A program made the translations under genes and the position numbers. From positions 3,348,001-3,412,000 of the forward strand of contig NZ_CP019449.1 in NCBI RefSeq assembly GCF_001984035.1: a stretch of 64,000 nt of DNA. The letters are read 5' to 3'. The notes under the pieces were generated by a model. That model ran no database searches, was not told the DNA's origin, and saw nothing but the letters and a program-made list of their open reading frames with translations. Below, one piece after another: positions 8,386-17,723 of this stretch (the first letter of the stretch is position 1; every line of letters starts with the position of its first letter). Source of the stretch: Sphingopyxis sp. QXT-31 (lineage in GTDB: Bacteria > Pseudomonadota > Alphaproteobacteria > Sphingomonadales > Sphingomonadaceae).

Positions 8386-8571
8386 ACCGAACGCGCTCTG
8401 GCCGCATTTCTGTCCGTGGAAAAGGCCCGCCGGTCAGGCTGCAGCAAGCTTTGCCGCGTCACAAGCGGCGTGCCATAGGCCTTGTGCGCCGCGCCCGCTT
8501 GGCGCTAAGAGGCCCCACATAAGCGCAGTCGCGGGGGCGAGCGGCAAGGCATGCGCAACGGAGACCAATTG

Positions 8572-9066
8572 ATGCCGCACTTCACGACCAGTTTTTCGGC
8601 CCGCCGGGCGCCCCTGCTGCTGGGCGCCGTCGCGCTCGCGCTCGCCAGCGGCGGCTGCGCGCAGCTCAAGGGCCGTCAGGGCTATGTCGTCGATCCCGTG
8701 CTGACCGAGGCGATCGCCCCCGGCGTCGACAACCGCGAATCGGTGGAAAAGACGCTCGGCCGCCCGACCTTCGTCGGCCAGTTCAGCGACAATGAATATT
8801 ATTACGTCTCGCGCGAGACGCGCCAGCTCGCCTTCGCCAACCCGCGCCCCGTCGCGCAGCAGGTGCTGCGCGTGCGCTTCGATCCCGCGGGCAATGTCGT
8901 CGCGGTCGACCGCACCGGGCTCGAACTGGTGAGCAAGATCAGCCCCGAAGGCGACAAAACCCCGACGCTGGGCCGCGAGCGCAGCTTCTTCGAGGATATC
9001 TTCGGCAATATCGGCGCGGTCGGCGCCCCCGGCATGGGCGGCAGCGGCGGACCTTCGGGGCCGTAA
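8572..9066 (+). CDS. bamE: Outer membrane assembly lipoprotein BamE (SmpA/OmlA)
   Basis: The small lipoprotein of the BAM complex that inserts outer membrane proteins. The 164-aa product has a lipoprotein signal peptide ending LALASGGC, so Cys28 or so is the lipidated residue, followed by the SmpA/OmlA fold (GVDNRESVEKTLGRPTFVGQF, then YYYVSRETRQLAF, then VRFDPAGNVVAVDRTG). The ATG at 8572 is preferred over 8551 because cggagacc precedes it at good spacing. The C-terminus is Gly-rich and nonconserved. It is divergently transcribed from the chaperone/DUF177 pair. Confidence 0.9.
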   Translation: MPHFTTSFSARRAPLLLGAVALALASGGCAQLKGRQGYVVDPVLTEAIAPGVDNRESVEKTLGRPTFVGQFSDNEYYYVSRETRQLAFANPRPVAQQVLRVRFDPAGNVVAVDRTGLELVSKISPEGDKTPTLGRERSFFEDIFGNIGAVGAPGMGGSGGPSGP

Positions 9067-9070
9067 CCTA

Positions 9071-9209
9071 AATCCTCCCCATCGCGCAGCGTTGGGGAGG
9101 GGGACCGCGCCCCGCAGGGCGTGGTGGAGGGGTTTCGACACCAGCGCCATTACCCCTCCGTCAGCGCTTCGCGCTGCCACCTCCCCATGGCTTCGCCAAG
9201 GGGAGGATC
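9071..9209. repeat. Intergenic palindromic element, family A copy 2
   Basis: Sits between bamE and the 3' end of maeB. Outer arms are aatcctccccatcgcg... and ...gccaaggggaggatct. The internal blocks GTGGTGGAGGGGTTTCGAC and ACCCCTCCGTCAGCGCTTCGC match the other copies. Convergent genes flank it, so it could also act as a bidirectional terminator. Confidence 0.8.
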
Positions 9210-9229
9210 TTTAGTGGGCTTTCTGGATC

Positions 9230-11494
9230 TTATTCCGCGATCCCGCCCGCGGCGAGCACCGCCAGCGTCACCAGGTCCGACGCGGTCGATGCCATCGTTG
9301 CGACCTGCACCGGCTTTTCCATGCCGACCAGCATCGGGCCGATCACCGCGCTGCCGCCCAGTTCGCGCAGCAGCTTCGCCGACAGATTGCCCGACTGCAG
9401 CCCCGGCATCACCAGCACATTCGCCGGCCCCGACAGCCGGCAGAAGGGATAGTTCGCCATCACCTTTGGGTTCAGCGCGACGTCGGGCGACATCTCGCCC
9501 TCATATTCGAAGCCGGGTTTGCGTGCGTCGAGGATCGCGACCGCTTCGCGGATATTGTCGAGCCACGATCCCGGCGGGTTGCCGAAGGTCGAGTAAGAGA
9601 GGAAGGCGACGCGCGGTTCGTGCCCCATGCGGCGCGCGACCTGTGCGGTTCGCTCGGCGATGTCGGCCAGCTGCGCTGCGCTCGGGCGCTCGTTGACCGT
9701 CGTGTCGGACATGAACACCGTGTGGTGCTGGCCGACGAGGACGTGGATGCCGAAATTGGTCTGGCCCTCGGCGGGGTCGATCACGCGGCGCACCTCGCGC
9801 ATCGTCTGCGCATAGGTGCGTGTCGTGCCGGTGATCATCGCATCGCCCAGCCCGAGCTTCAGCAGCAGCGAGCCGAAGATGTTGCGGTCGCGGTTGACCA
9901 TCCGTTCGACGTCGCGGCGGAGGTATCCGCGCCGTTGCAGCCGTTCGTAGAGCATGTCGACCATCTGCGGGACGTGCGGCGAATTGACGCTGTTGTGCAC
10001 TTCGAAGCTTTCGGGATCGGCGACGCCCATGTCCTTGAGCTTGTCGTGCAGCCCCTCGCGCCCGACGAGCACGGGAATGCCATAACCGCCGTCGCGAAAC
10101 TGGATCGCGGCGCGCAGCACGACTTCCTCTTCGCCCTCGGCGAACACCACGCGCTTCGGATTGGCGCGCGCGGCCTCATAGGCGAGCGTCAGCACCGAGG
10201 TCGTCGGGTTGAGCCGCGCCTTCAGCGAGTTGCGATAGGCCGCCATATCCTCGATCGGCCGCTGCGCGACGCCGGTGTCCATCGCCGCCTTCGCCACCGC
10301 CGCGGGGACGATCTCCATCAACCGCGGGTCGAAGGGCGACGGGATGATATATTCGGGGCCGAAGCTCGACGCGCGCCCGCCATAGGCTGCCGCCACTTCC
10401 TCGGGCACCTGCTGGCGCGCGAGATCGGCGATCGCATAAGCCGCGGCGATCTTCATCTCCTCGTTGATGGCGGTCGCGCGCACGTCGAGCGCGCCGCGGA
10501 AGATAAAGGGGAAGCATAGGACATTGTTGACCTGGTTCGGATAATCCGACCGCCCCGTGGCGATGATCGCGTCGGGCCGCGCCGCGCGCGCGTCGGGGGG
10601 CGAGATTTCGGGATCGGGGTTCGCCATCGCGAAGATGATCGGCGCGGGCGCCATGTCCTTGACCATCTCGGGCTTGAGCGCGCCCGCGGCCGACAGCCCC
10701 AGGAACACGTCGGCGCCGACCAGCGCCTCGGTCAGGTCGCGCGCCTCGGTCGGCACCGCATGCGCCGACTTCCACTGGTCCATGCCCTCGGTGCGGCCCT
10801 GCCAGATCGTGCCCTTTCGGTCGCACATGATGACATTCTCGTGCCGCACACCCATCGACTTCATGAGCGCCGTACAAGCAATCGCCGCCGCGCCCGCGCC
10901 GTTGACCACGACCTTGACCGTCGCGAGGTCGCGCCCGGTCAGGTGGCAGGCGTTGATCAGGCCGGCCGCGGTGATGATCGCGGTGCCATGCTGGTCGTCG
11001 TGGAACACCGGGATGTTCATCTTCTCTTTGAGCGCCGCCTCGATGATGAAGCAGTTGGGCGCCGCGATGTCTTCCAGGTTGATCCCGCCGAAGGTCGGCT
11101 CGAGCAGTTCGACCGCCTCGATGAAGCGCTGCGGATCCTCGGTGGCGACCTCGAGGTCGATCGAATCGACGTCGGCGAAGCGCTTGAACAGCACCGCCTT
11201 GCCTTCCATCACCGGCTTCGAGGCGAGCGCGCCGAGATTGCCGAGACCGAGGATCGCGGTGCCGTTCGAGATCACCGCGACCAGATTGCCCTTGATCGTA
11301 TAGTCATAGGCGGTCGCCGGATCCTCGGCGATCGCCTTCACCGGCACTGCGACACCGGGCGAATAGGCGAGGCTCAAATCGCGCTGGGTCGCCATCGGCT
11401 TCGACGCGACGATCTCGATTTTCCCCGGGCGCCCATATTCGTGGTATAACAGGGCCTCGCGATCCGAAAATTGCACCTTGCTGCCGCTGTCCAT
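9230..11494 (-). CDS. maeB: NADP-dependent malic enzyme with phosphotransacetylase-like domain
   Basis: Oxidatively decarboxylates malate to pyruvate with NADP+. The 754-aa product is the long MaeB form: malic enzyme N domain (DREALLYHEYGRPGK, LSLAYSPGVAVPV), NAD-binding domain (NGAGAAAIACTALM; FAMANPDPEISP) and a C-terminal phosphotransacetylase-like domain from about residue 430 (MSDTTVNERPSAAQLADIA, ANVLVMPGLQSGNLSAKLL). The PTA domain of MaeB proteins is regulatory rather than catalytic. The ATG at 11494 has a strong Shine-Dalgarno (aggggaaga). It is divergent from mutS. Confidence 0.95.
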   Translation of the reverse strand: MDSGSKVQFSDREALLYHEYGRPGKIEIVASKPMATQRDLSLAYSPGVAVPVKAIAEDPATAYDYTIKGNLVAVISNGTAILGLGNLGALASKPVMEGKAVLFKRFADVDSIDLEVATEDPQRFIEAVELLEPTFGGINLEDIAAPNCFIIEAALKEKMNIPVFHDDQHGTAIITAAGLINACHLTGRDLATVKVVVNGAGAAAIACTALMKSMGVRHENVIMCDRKGTIWQGRTEGMDQWKSAHAVPTEARDLTEALVGADVFLGLSAAGALKPEMVKDMAPAPIIFAMANPDPEISPPDARAARPDAIIATGRSDYPNQVNNVLCFPFIFRGALDVRATAINEEMKIAAAYAIADLARQQVPEEVAAAYGGRASSFGPEYIIPSPFDPRLMEIVPAAVAKAAMDTGVAQRPIEDMAAYRNSLKARLNPTTSVLTLAYEAARANPKRVVFAEGEEEVVLRAAIQFRDGGYGIPVLVGREGLHDKLKDMGVADPESFEVHNSVNSPHVPQMVDMLYERLQRRGYLRRDVERMVNRDRNIFGSLLLKLGLGDAMITGTTRTYAQTMREVRRVIDPAEGQTNFGIHVLVGQHHTVFMSDTTVNERPSAAQLADIAERTAQVARRMGHEPRVAFLSYSTFGNPPGSWLDNIREAVAILDARKPGFEYEGEMSPDVALNPKVMANYPFCRLSGPANVLVMPGLQSGNLSAKLLRELGGSAVIGPMLVGMEKPVQVATMASTASDLVTLAVLAAGGIAE

Positions 11495-11639
11495 CGGTTC
11501 TTCCCCTAATTTTGATTCTCGAGACATGCGCGCCCAGTGCCCATTCCCTAGCGTCGCCCGATTGCAATTGGTACCGCCAATGTTGCGCCTCCGTGCAAGC
11601 CGTGCGCCGGACGGAGACGAGCGAGGCGGGCTTTTGCCC

Positions 11640-11696
11640 TTAAGGCCACAAAAGCCCCGCATGGACGCATCGAAAATGAGGCCTTTGTGGCTTTAA
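11640..11696. repeat. Inverted repeat with 17-bp arms
   Basis: ttaaggccacaaaagcc at 11640 and ggcctttgtggctttaa ending at 11696 are complementary except at two positions and enclose 23 bases. No T-run in the right place for a terminator of either flanking gene. It may be part of a mobile palindromic element; no second copy was seen. Confidence 0.55.
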
Positions 11697-11865
11697 GCCG
11701 AGGGCGTGGGCAGCGCGGGCGGGGCCGGTGAAGGGCGATCTGCGGGGCAGAGGACGCGGTCATCCGCAAGGGTAGATCATGGCGGGATTTATTAGGAAAG
11801 CCTTTTCTTCCGGGGGTGGGGAAGGCGGTTTCGGGCCGGAGCTGCCGCAGGCTATTATGATATTC

Positions 11866-11938
11866 GCGCAGAGGCGCAGAGGGCGCAGAGATGCCGCACC
11901 ATCGCCTCTGCGGTCTCTGCGCCTCTGCGCGCATTGAT
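11866..11938. repeat. CGCAGAG-type inverted repeat, family C copy 1
   Basis: Repeated CGCAGAG units (cgcgcagaggcgcagagggcgcagag) are followed by the inverse CTCTGCG units (cctctgcggtctctgcgcctctgcgcgc), forming an imperfect stem. Similar units occur at 49808-49972. Confidence 0.65.
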
Positions 11939-11995
11939 ATGGAAGATGCAGATCGTTCGTTGCGGGCGTCGATGGACAAACCGCCCTATAAAGCC

Positions 11996-12071
11996 CGCTC
12001 GTGTCGAGCGAATTCGAGACACCCATGAGGAGCGCGTGCCTTCACGTGTCTCGACTTCGCTCGACACAAAC
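11996..12071. repeat. Inverted repeat gtgtcgagcg/cgctcgacac, family B copy 1
   Basis: The left arm (cgctcgtgtcgagcgaattcgagacac) and right arm (cgtgtctcgacttcgctcgacacaaacgg) are inverted copies of one another around a variable centre. The same unit recurs at 42187-42267 and 46964-47098. Confidence 0.75.
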
Positions 12072-12151
12072 GGAATTAGAGGACGTTCTGGAAACCACCC
12101 CAAAACCGACACCGGCTTGCCATGCCGCCCCCAATCACTAAGCAGGACGCG

Positions 12152-14806
12152 ATGTCCGCCACCGCCGCCCAAGCTGCCGCTTCCGCCTTTCCCGCCGCCA
12201 CGCCGATGATGGCGCAATATTGGTCGCTCAAGGAGAAAGCGGGCGATTGCCTGCTCTTCTATCGCATGGGCGATTTCTTCGAACTCTTCTTCGACGACGC
12301 CAAGGCGGCGGCGTCGACGCTCGACATCGCGCTCACCGCGCGGGGCGAACATGGCGGCGAGCCGGTGCCGATGTGCGGCGTGCCCGTCCACGCCGCCGAA
12401 TCCTATCTCGCACGCCTCATTAAGGCGGGGCACCGCGTCGCGATCGCCGAACAGGTCGAAAGCCCCGCCGAGGCCAAGGCACGCGGCGGGTCGAAGGCGC
12501 TCGTCGCGCGCGCGATCGTGCGCTTCGTCACCGCGGGCACGCTGACCGAGGAAAGCCTGCTCGAAGGGCGGAGCGCCAACCGCCTCGCCGCGCTCGCTGA
12601 GGTCGGCAGCGAAGGCGAGGTCGCGATCGCCGCCGCCGATATCTCGACCGGGCGCTTCGAGGTCGTCGCGGTGCCGCGCGCCGCGGTAGACGCCGAACTC
12701 GCGCGGCTCGCGCCGTCGGAGCTGCTGGTCAGCGAGAGCGTGGGTGAGCTCCCGGCGTGGAGCGTGCGCCAGGTCGTGCGCCGTCCTACATCCGATTTTT
12801 CGAGCAATGCCGGGCAGAAACGGCTCGAAGCGCTGTTCGGTGTGCAGACGCTCGACGGCTTCGGCCAGTTCACCCGCGGTGAGCTCGCGGCGATGGGCGC
12901 CATCGCCGCCTATCTCGACCATGTCGGCACCGGCACCGGCGTCTTCCTCCAGCCCCCCGTGCGCCATCTCGCCTCGGGGCGTATGGCGATCGACGCGGCG
13001 ACGCGCGAAAGCCTCGAACTCGTGCGCACCATGGCGGGTTCGCGTGACGGCAGCCTGCTCGGCACTATCGACCGCACGGTCACCGCTGCGGGCGCGCGCC
13101 TGCTCGCCGACGATCTCGCGAGCCCGCTGACGGACCGGGATGCGATCGTCGACCGGCTCGACCTCGTCGATGCGCTCGCGCGCGACGCCTTGTGGCGCGG
13201 CGACCTGCGCAGTGCCTTGCGCGCCCTCCCCGACGCCGGGCGCGCGCTCGGGCGGCTCGTGGCCGGACGCGGCGGTCCGCGCGACCTCGCGCAGTTGCGC
13301 GACGCACTCGGCGGCGCGCGGATCTTGCGCGAGCGGCTCGGGCGCCGCCCCGACCTGCCGCCATTGCTGGCGCGCCTGCTCCCCGGGCTCGACGGCCATG
13401 GCGCGCTCGTCGACGAGCTCAGCCGTGCGCTGATCGAAACCCCGCCGGTCGACGCCGCGCAGGGCGGCTATGTCGCCGAGGGTTACGACCATGCGCTCGA
13501 CGCGCTGCGCGAAACCGCGCGCGACGGGCGCAAGGCGATCGCCGCCTTGGAAGCGGGCTATCGCGACCGCACCGGCATCGCCTCGCTCAAGATCCGCCAC
13601 AACGGCGTGCTCGGCTATCATGTCGAGGTGCCCGCGAAGCACGCCGACGCGCTGATGGCGCCCGAATCGGGCTTCACCCACCGCCAGACGCTTGCGGGCG
13701 TCGTGCGCTTCAACTCGTCGGACCTCCACGAAGCTGCGAGCCGCGTGACGCAAGCGGGAGTCCACGCCGTTGCCGCCGAGGCCGCGCATTTGGAGTCGCT
13801 CACCGAGGCCGCCGTCGCGCGCCGCGAGGCGATCGCCGCGTCGTGCGACGTGCTCGCGCGGCTCGACGTCGCCGCGGCGCTCGCCGATCATGCGATGAGC
13901 CATAATTGGTGCCGCCCCGACCTCGCCGACACGCCGTGCCTCGAGGTGACCGGCGGCCGTCACCCCGTGGTCGAGGCCGCGCTCGCGAAATCGGGCGAGC
14001 GCTTCGTTCCCAACGACGTTTCGCTGTCGCCAGCCGACCGGCTCTGGCTCGTCACCGGCCCCAATATGGGCGGTAAATCGACTTTCCTGCGCCAGAATGC
14101 GCTGATTATCGTGCTCGCGCAGGCCGGCGGCTTCGTTCCCGCCTCGGCGGCGAAGCTCGGGCTCGTCGACCGGCTGTTCAGCCGCGTCGGCGCATCGGAC
14201 AATCTCGCGCGCGGGCGCTCGACCTTCATGGTCGAGATGGTCGAGACCGCCGCGATCCTCGCGCAGGCGACCGAACAAAGCTTCGTGATCCTCGACGAGG
14301 TCGGGCGCGGCACCTCGACCTACGACGGGCTCGCGCTCGCATGGGCGGTGGTCGAGGCGGTGCACGAGGTCAACCAGTGCCGCTGCCTGTTCGCGACGCA
14401 TTATCACGAACTCACGCGGCTCGCCGAAAGCCTCGATGCGCTCTCGCTGCACCATGTTCGCGCGCGCGAATGGCAGGGCGACCTCGTCCTGCTCCACGAA
14501 CTCGCCGACGGCCCCGCCGACCGCAGCTACGGCCTCGCGGTCGCGCGCCTCGCCGGGGTTTCGCCCAAGGTGGTGAAGCGCGCGGAGGCGGTGCTCGCGA
14601 AGCTCGAAGCGGGGCGCGAAAAGACCGGCGGGCTTGCCGCGGGGCTCGACGACCTGCCGCTCTTCGCCGCGACGCTCGCCGCCGAACCCGCGCCGGTGAA
14701 GGACGCGCTGCGCGAAGCGCTGGCCAGCATCGACCCCGACGCGCTGACCCCGCGCGAGGCGCTCAATGCGCTGTATCGCCTGAAAGCGGCCGAGAGCGAA
14801 GGATGA
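12152..14806 (+). CDS. mutS: DNA mismatch repair protein MutS
   Basis: Recognises base mismatches and recruits MutL. The 884-aa product has the mispair-binding motif F42-x-E44 (MGDFFELF), the connector and lever domains, and the ATPase with Walker A GPNMGGKST at 636-644 and Walker B LDEVGRG near 714. The start at 12152 is preferred over ATG 12122 because it has agcaggacg at suitable spacing, while the upstream ATG has none. Its stop overlaps the glnD start (ATGA), so the two are coupled. Confidence 0.96.
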   Translation: MSATAAQAAASAFPAATPMMAQYWSLKEKAGDCLLFYRMGDFFELFFDDAKAAASTLDIALTARGEHGGEPVPMCGVPVHAAESYLARLIKAGHRVAIAEQVESPAEAKARGGSKALVARAIVRFVTAGTLTEESLLEGRSANRLAALAEVGSEGEVAIAAADISTGRFEVVAVPRAAVDAELARLAPSELLVSESVGELPAWSVRQVVRRPTSDFSSNAGQKRLEALFGVQTLDGFGQFTRGELAAMGAIAAYLDHVGTGTGVFLQPPVRHLASGRMAIDAATRESLELVRTMAGSRDGSLLGTIDRTVTAAGARLLADDLASPLTDRDAIVDRLDLVDALARDALWRGDLRSALRALPDAGRALGRLVAGRGGPRDLAQLRDALGGARILRERLGRRPDLPPLLARLLPGLDGHGALVDELSRALIETPPVDAAQGGYVAEGYDHALDALRETARDGRKAIAALEAGYRDRTGIASLKIRHNGVLGYHVEVPAKHADALMAPESGFTHRQTLAGVVRFNSSDLHEAASRVTQAGVHAVAAEAAHLESLTEAAVARREAIAASCDVLARLDVAAALADHAMSHNWCRPDLADTPCLEVTGGRHPVVEAALAKSGERFVPNDVSLSPADRLWLVTGPNMGGKSTFLRQNALIIVLAQAGGFVPASAAKLGLVDRLFSRVGASDNLARGRSTFMVEMVETAAILAQATEQSFVILDEVGRGTSTYDGLALAWAVVEAVHEVNQCRCLFATHYHELTRLAESLDALSLHHVRAREWQGDLVLLHELADGPADRSYGLAVARLAGVSPKVVKRAEAVLAKLEAGREKTGGLAAGLDDLPLFAATLAAEPAPVKDALREALASIDPDALTPREALNALYRLKAAESEG

Positions 14807-17562
14807 GCGAGCTTTTCGCCAATCTCGCCGACCGCCGCGCGATCATCGACCGCCGTGCGCTCGCAGAACGGCTCGACGCGGTCGCTGCGGAAACCAACGA
14901 CAGCGGCAAGCGCCGCCGCGCGATGGTCGATCTGCTCAAGGCGGCGCTCGACGAGGGCCGGGCGGAGATCGCGCGCCGCCTGCTGATCACCCCCTCGGCC
15001 GGCCTCGTCGCGGCGCAGGCGACCGCCTTCCTGATCGACCAGATCGTCCGCCTCTCCTACGACTTCACCACCGGCCATCTCTATCCCGCGGGCAACCGCT
15101 CGGCGGGCGAGCGGATCACGATCATCGCGGTCGGCGGTTACGGCCGCGCCGAAATGGCGCCGTTCAGCGACATCGACATCGGCTTTTTGACCCCGTTCAA
15201 GCAGACGAGCTGGACCGAGCAGGTGATCGAGGCGCAGCTCTACACCATGTGGGACCTCGGGCTGAAGGTCGGCCATTCGTCGCGCTCGCTCGACGAGATG
15301 ATCCGCGCCGCGAAGGACGATCTCACCATCCGCACCGCGCTGCTCGAAGGCCGCTTCATTTGGGGCGACCGCACCCTCTACGACCAGGCCTCGGCGCGCT
15401 TCGATGCCGAGGTCGTCGCGGGCAATGCGCGCGCGTTCGTCGCCGAAAAGCTCGCCGAACGCGACGAGCGGCACAAGAAAATGGGCGATTCGCGCTACGT
15501 CGTCGAACCCAATGTGAAGGAAGGCAAGGGCGGTCTGCGCGATCTCCACACGCTTTTCTGGATCGGCAAGTTCATCCACCGCGTGCGCACCGTGCCCGAG
15601 CTCGTCGACGCCGGGCTGCTGAGTCCGCGCGAGCTGCGCCAATTCGCGCGCGCCGAAAATTTCCTGCTCGCGGTGCGCTGTCACCTCCACACGCTCGCCG
15701 GACGCGCCGAGGACCGGCTGACCTTCGATTTCCAGCGTGAGATCGCCGAACGCATGCATTTCGCCGAACGTCCGGGCAAAAGTGCGGTCGAGCGCTTCAT
15801 GCAGCTCTATTTCCTCCACGCGAAGAGCGTCGGCGACGTCACCGGCACCTTCCTCGCGCATCTCGACGACCAGATGGCGGCGCGCGGCCGGCGCTTCCTG
15901 CCGACGCTGCGGCGGCGGCCGGGCAGGCTCCACGGCTTCGTGCTCGACCGCGGCCGCCTTGCCTTGCCCTCGGACGACTTCTTCCAGCAGGACCCGGTGC
16001 GCCTGATCGAGATCTTTGCGCTTGCCGACAAGCATGGGCTCGAAATCCACCCGCTCGCGATGCGCCAGGCGCGCCACGACGCCAAACTGATCGAAACGCA
16101 GGGGATCCGCCGCGTGGCCCGCGCGAACGAGCTGTTCCTCGACGTGCTGACCAGTCCGCGCGATCCCGAGACGGTGCTGCGCTGGATGAACGAGGCCGGC
16201 GTGTTCGGCCGCTTCGTGCCCGATTTCGGCCGCGTCGTCGCGCAGATGCAGTTCGACATGTACCATCATTACACCGTCGACGAGCATACGATCCGCGCGA
16301 TCGGCCTCCTCTCGGACATCGAGCAGGACCGGCTGAAGGACGACCATCCGCTGTCGACCGCGATCATGGGGCAAATCCATTCGCGCCGGGTGGTCTATTG
16401 CGCGGTGCTGCTCCACGACATCGCCAAGGGGCGCGGCGGCGACCATAGCGTGCTCGGCGCCGAACTCGCCTTGCGCGTCTGCCCGCGCCTCGGGCTGAGC
16501 GAGGCCGAGACCGAGACGGTGTCGTGGCTCGTGCGCTATCACCTCCTCATGTCGGCCACCGCGTTCAAGCGCGACCTCGCCGACTTCAAGACGATCCTCG
16601 ATTTCGCGCAGGTCGTCCAAAGCCCCGAGCGCCTGCGCCTGCTCCTCGTGCTCACCGTCGTCGATATCCGCGCGGTCGGCCCCGGGGTGTGGAACAGCTG
16701 GAAGCGCCAATTGCTCACCGAGCTGTTCGACGCCGCCGAGGAGGTGCTGCGCCTCGGCCACAAGCAAAAGGGCCGCGAGGCGCGCATCGCCGCGAAGAAG
16801 GAGGATGCGCAGGCACTGCTCGGCCTCGACGACAAGGGCTTCGCCAGGCTCGCGAAGCGCCTCCCCGAAAGCTACTGGATCGCCGAACCCGTCGAGGTCA
16901 TCGCCGCCAACCTCACGCATATGCAGGCCGCGGGCGGCGCGCCGCTCCACATCGCCGCGGTGCCCGACCAGGACCGCGGCGCGACTTTGGTGATGGTGCT
17001 CGCCGCCGACCATCCCGGGCTCTTCTACCGCATCGCCGGCGGCATCCACCTCGCGGGCGGCAACATCATCGACGCGCGCATCCATACGACGCGCGACGGG
17101 CTCGCGCTCGACAATTTCCTCGTCCAGGACCCGCTCGGCCGGCCCTTTGCGGAGGCCGGGCAGATCGGCCGGCTGACGCGGGCGATCGAGGATGCGCTCG
17201 CCAACCGCCACAAGCTCTTGCCCAAGCTCGAGGCCCGCGCGCTCCCGCGCACCCGCGCCGAGGCCTTCCGCATCGCTCCCAATGTCTTCATCGACAATAA
17301 GGCGTCGAACCGCTTCACGGTGATCGAGGTCAATGCGCAGGACCGCCCCGCGTTGCTCAACCAGCTTGCCTATGCGCTCTTCCAGTCGAAGGTCACGGTG
17401 CACAGCGCGCATGTCGCGACCTATGGCGAGCGCGCGGTCGACACCTTCTATGTCACCGACCTGATCGGCGACAAGATCGACAGCGCGGCGCGGGTGAAGG
17501 CGCTGGAGAAAAGGTTGCTTGAGGCGGCGACAAGCCAGAGCGAGGAAGCGGTGGCGGCTTAG
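14803..17562 (+). CDS. glnD: Bifunctional [PII] uridylyltransferase/uridylyl-removing enzyme GlnD
   Basis: Senses glutamine and adds or removes UMP on PII proteins, thereby steering nitrogen metabolism. The 919-aa product has the nucleotidyltransferase motif GGYGRAEMAPFSDID at 111-125 (metal Asp123 and Asp125), an HD phosphohydrolase domain (H538, D539 in LLHDIAKGRGGDHS), and two C-terminal ACT domains near 725-800 and 838-910. The start overlaps mutS by 4 bases. An intrinsic terminator follows about 80 bases after the stop. Confidence 0.96.
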   Translation: MSELFANLADRRAIIDRRALAERLDAVAAETNDSGKRRRAMVDLLKAALDEGRAEIARRLLITPSAGLVAAQATAFLIDQIVRLSYDFTTGHLYPAGNRSAGERITIIAVGGYGRAEMAPFSDIDIGFLTPFKQTSWTEQVIEAQLYTMWDLGLKVGHSSRSLDEMIRAAKDDLTIRTALLEGRFIWGDRTLYDQASARFDAEVVAGNARAFVAEKLAERDERHKKMGDSRYVVEPNVKEGKGGLRDLHTLFWIGKFIHRVRTVPELVDAGLLSPRELRQFARAENFLLAVRCHLHTLAGRAEDRLTFDFQREIAERMHFAERPGKSAVERFMQLYFLHAKSVGDVTGTFLAHLDDQMAARGRRFLPTLRRRPGRLHGFVLDRGRLALPSDDFFQQDPVRLIEIFALADKHGLEIHPLAMRQARHDAKLIETQGIRRVARANELFLDVLTSPRDPETVLRWMNEAGVFGRFVPDFGRVVAQMQFDMYHHYTVDEHTIRAIGLLSDIEQDRLKDDHPLSTAIMGQIHSRRVVYCAVLLHDIAKGRGGDHSVLGAELALRVCPRLGLSEAETETVSWLVRYHLLMSATAFKRDLADFKTILDFAQVVQSPERLRLLLVLTVVDIRAVGPGVWNSWKRQLLTELFDAAEEVLRLGHKQKGREARIAAKKEDAQALLGLDDKGFARLAKRLPESYWIAEPVEVIAANLTHMQAAGGAPLHIAAVPDQDRGATLVMVLAADHPGLFYRIAGGIHLAGGNIIDARIHTTRDGLALDNFLVQDPLGRPFAEAGQIGRLTRAIEDALANRHKLLPKLEARALPRTRAEAFRIAPNVFIDNKASNRFTVIEVNAQDRPALLNQLAYALFQSKVTVHSAHVATYGERAVDTFYVTDLIGDKIDSAARVKALEKRLLEAATSQSEEAVAA

Positions 17563-17643
17563 CGGGTCGATCCCCTCCTATTACCGGCAGGGCGCAAGCT
17601 ATTTGAACTAAGACGTGACGAAGAATCATTCGGCTTGATTGTC

Positions 17644-17677
17644 GATGCCCCGGCGGTGGGGCGCCGGGGCATCTTTT
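17644..17677 (+). terminator. Rho-independent terminator after glnD
   Basis: gatgccccggcg pairs with cgccggggcatc around a short GTGGGG-containing loop and is followed by TTTT. It lies 81 bases after the glnD stop in the right orientation to end the mutS-glnD transcript. Confidence 0.8.
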
Positions 17678-17723
17678 GGGTTGCAAAGGACCAACTATAC
17701 AACCCAAATTTCATCGGGCGGGT

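Larger units (their letters stand above)
11495..12151. other. Divergent maeB-mutS intergenic region
   Basis: This 657-base gap holds no supported gene. It contains three inverted-repeat elements (11640-11696, 11866-11938, 11996-12071), described separately, and must hold the promoters for maeB and mutS. I could not identify a convincing -35/-10 pair. Confidence 0.7.

Noticed and set aside
11855..14497. An 880-aa minus-strand frame opposite mutS
   Set aside because: Mirrors mutS codons (Arg/Asp/His-rich) and has no domain. Shadow of mutS.
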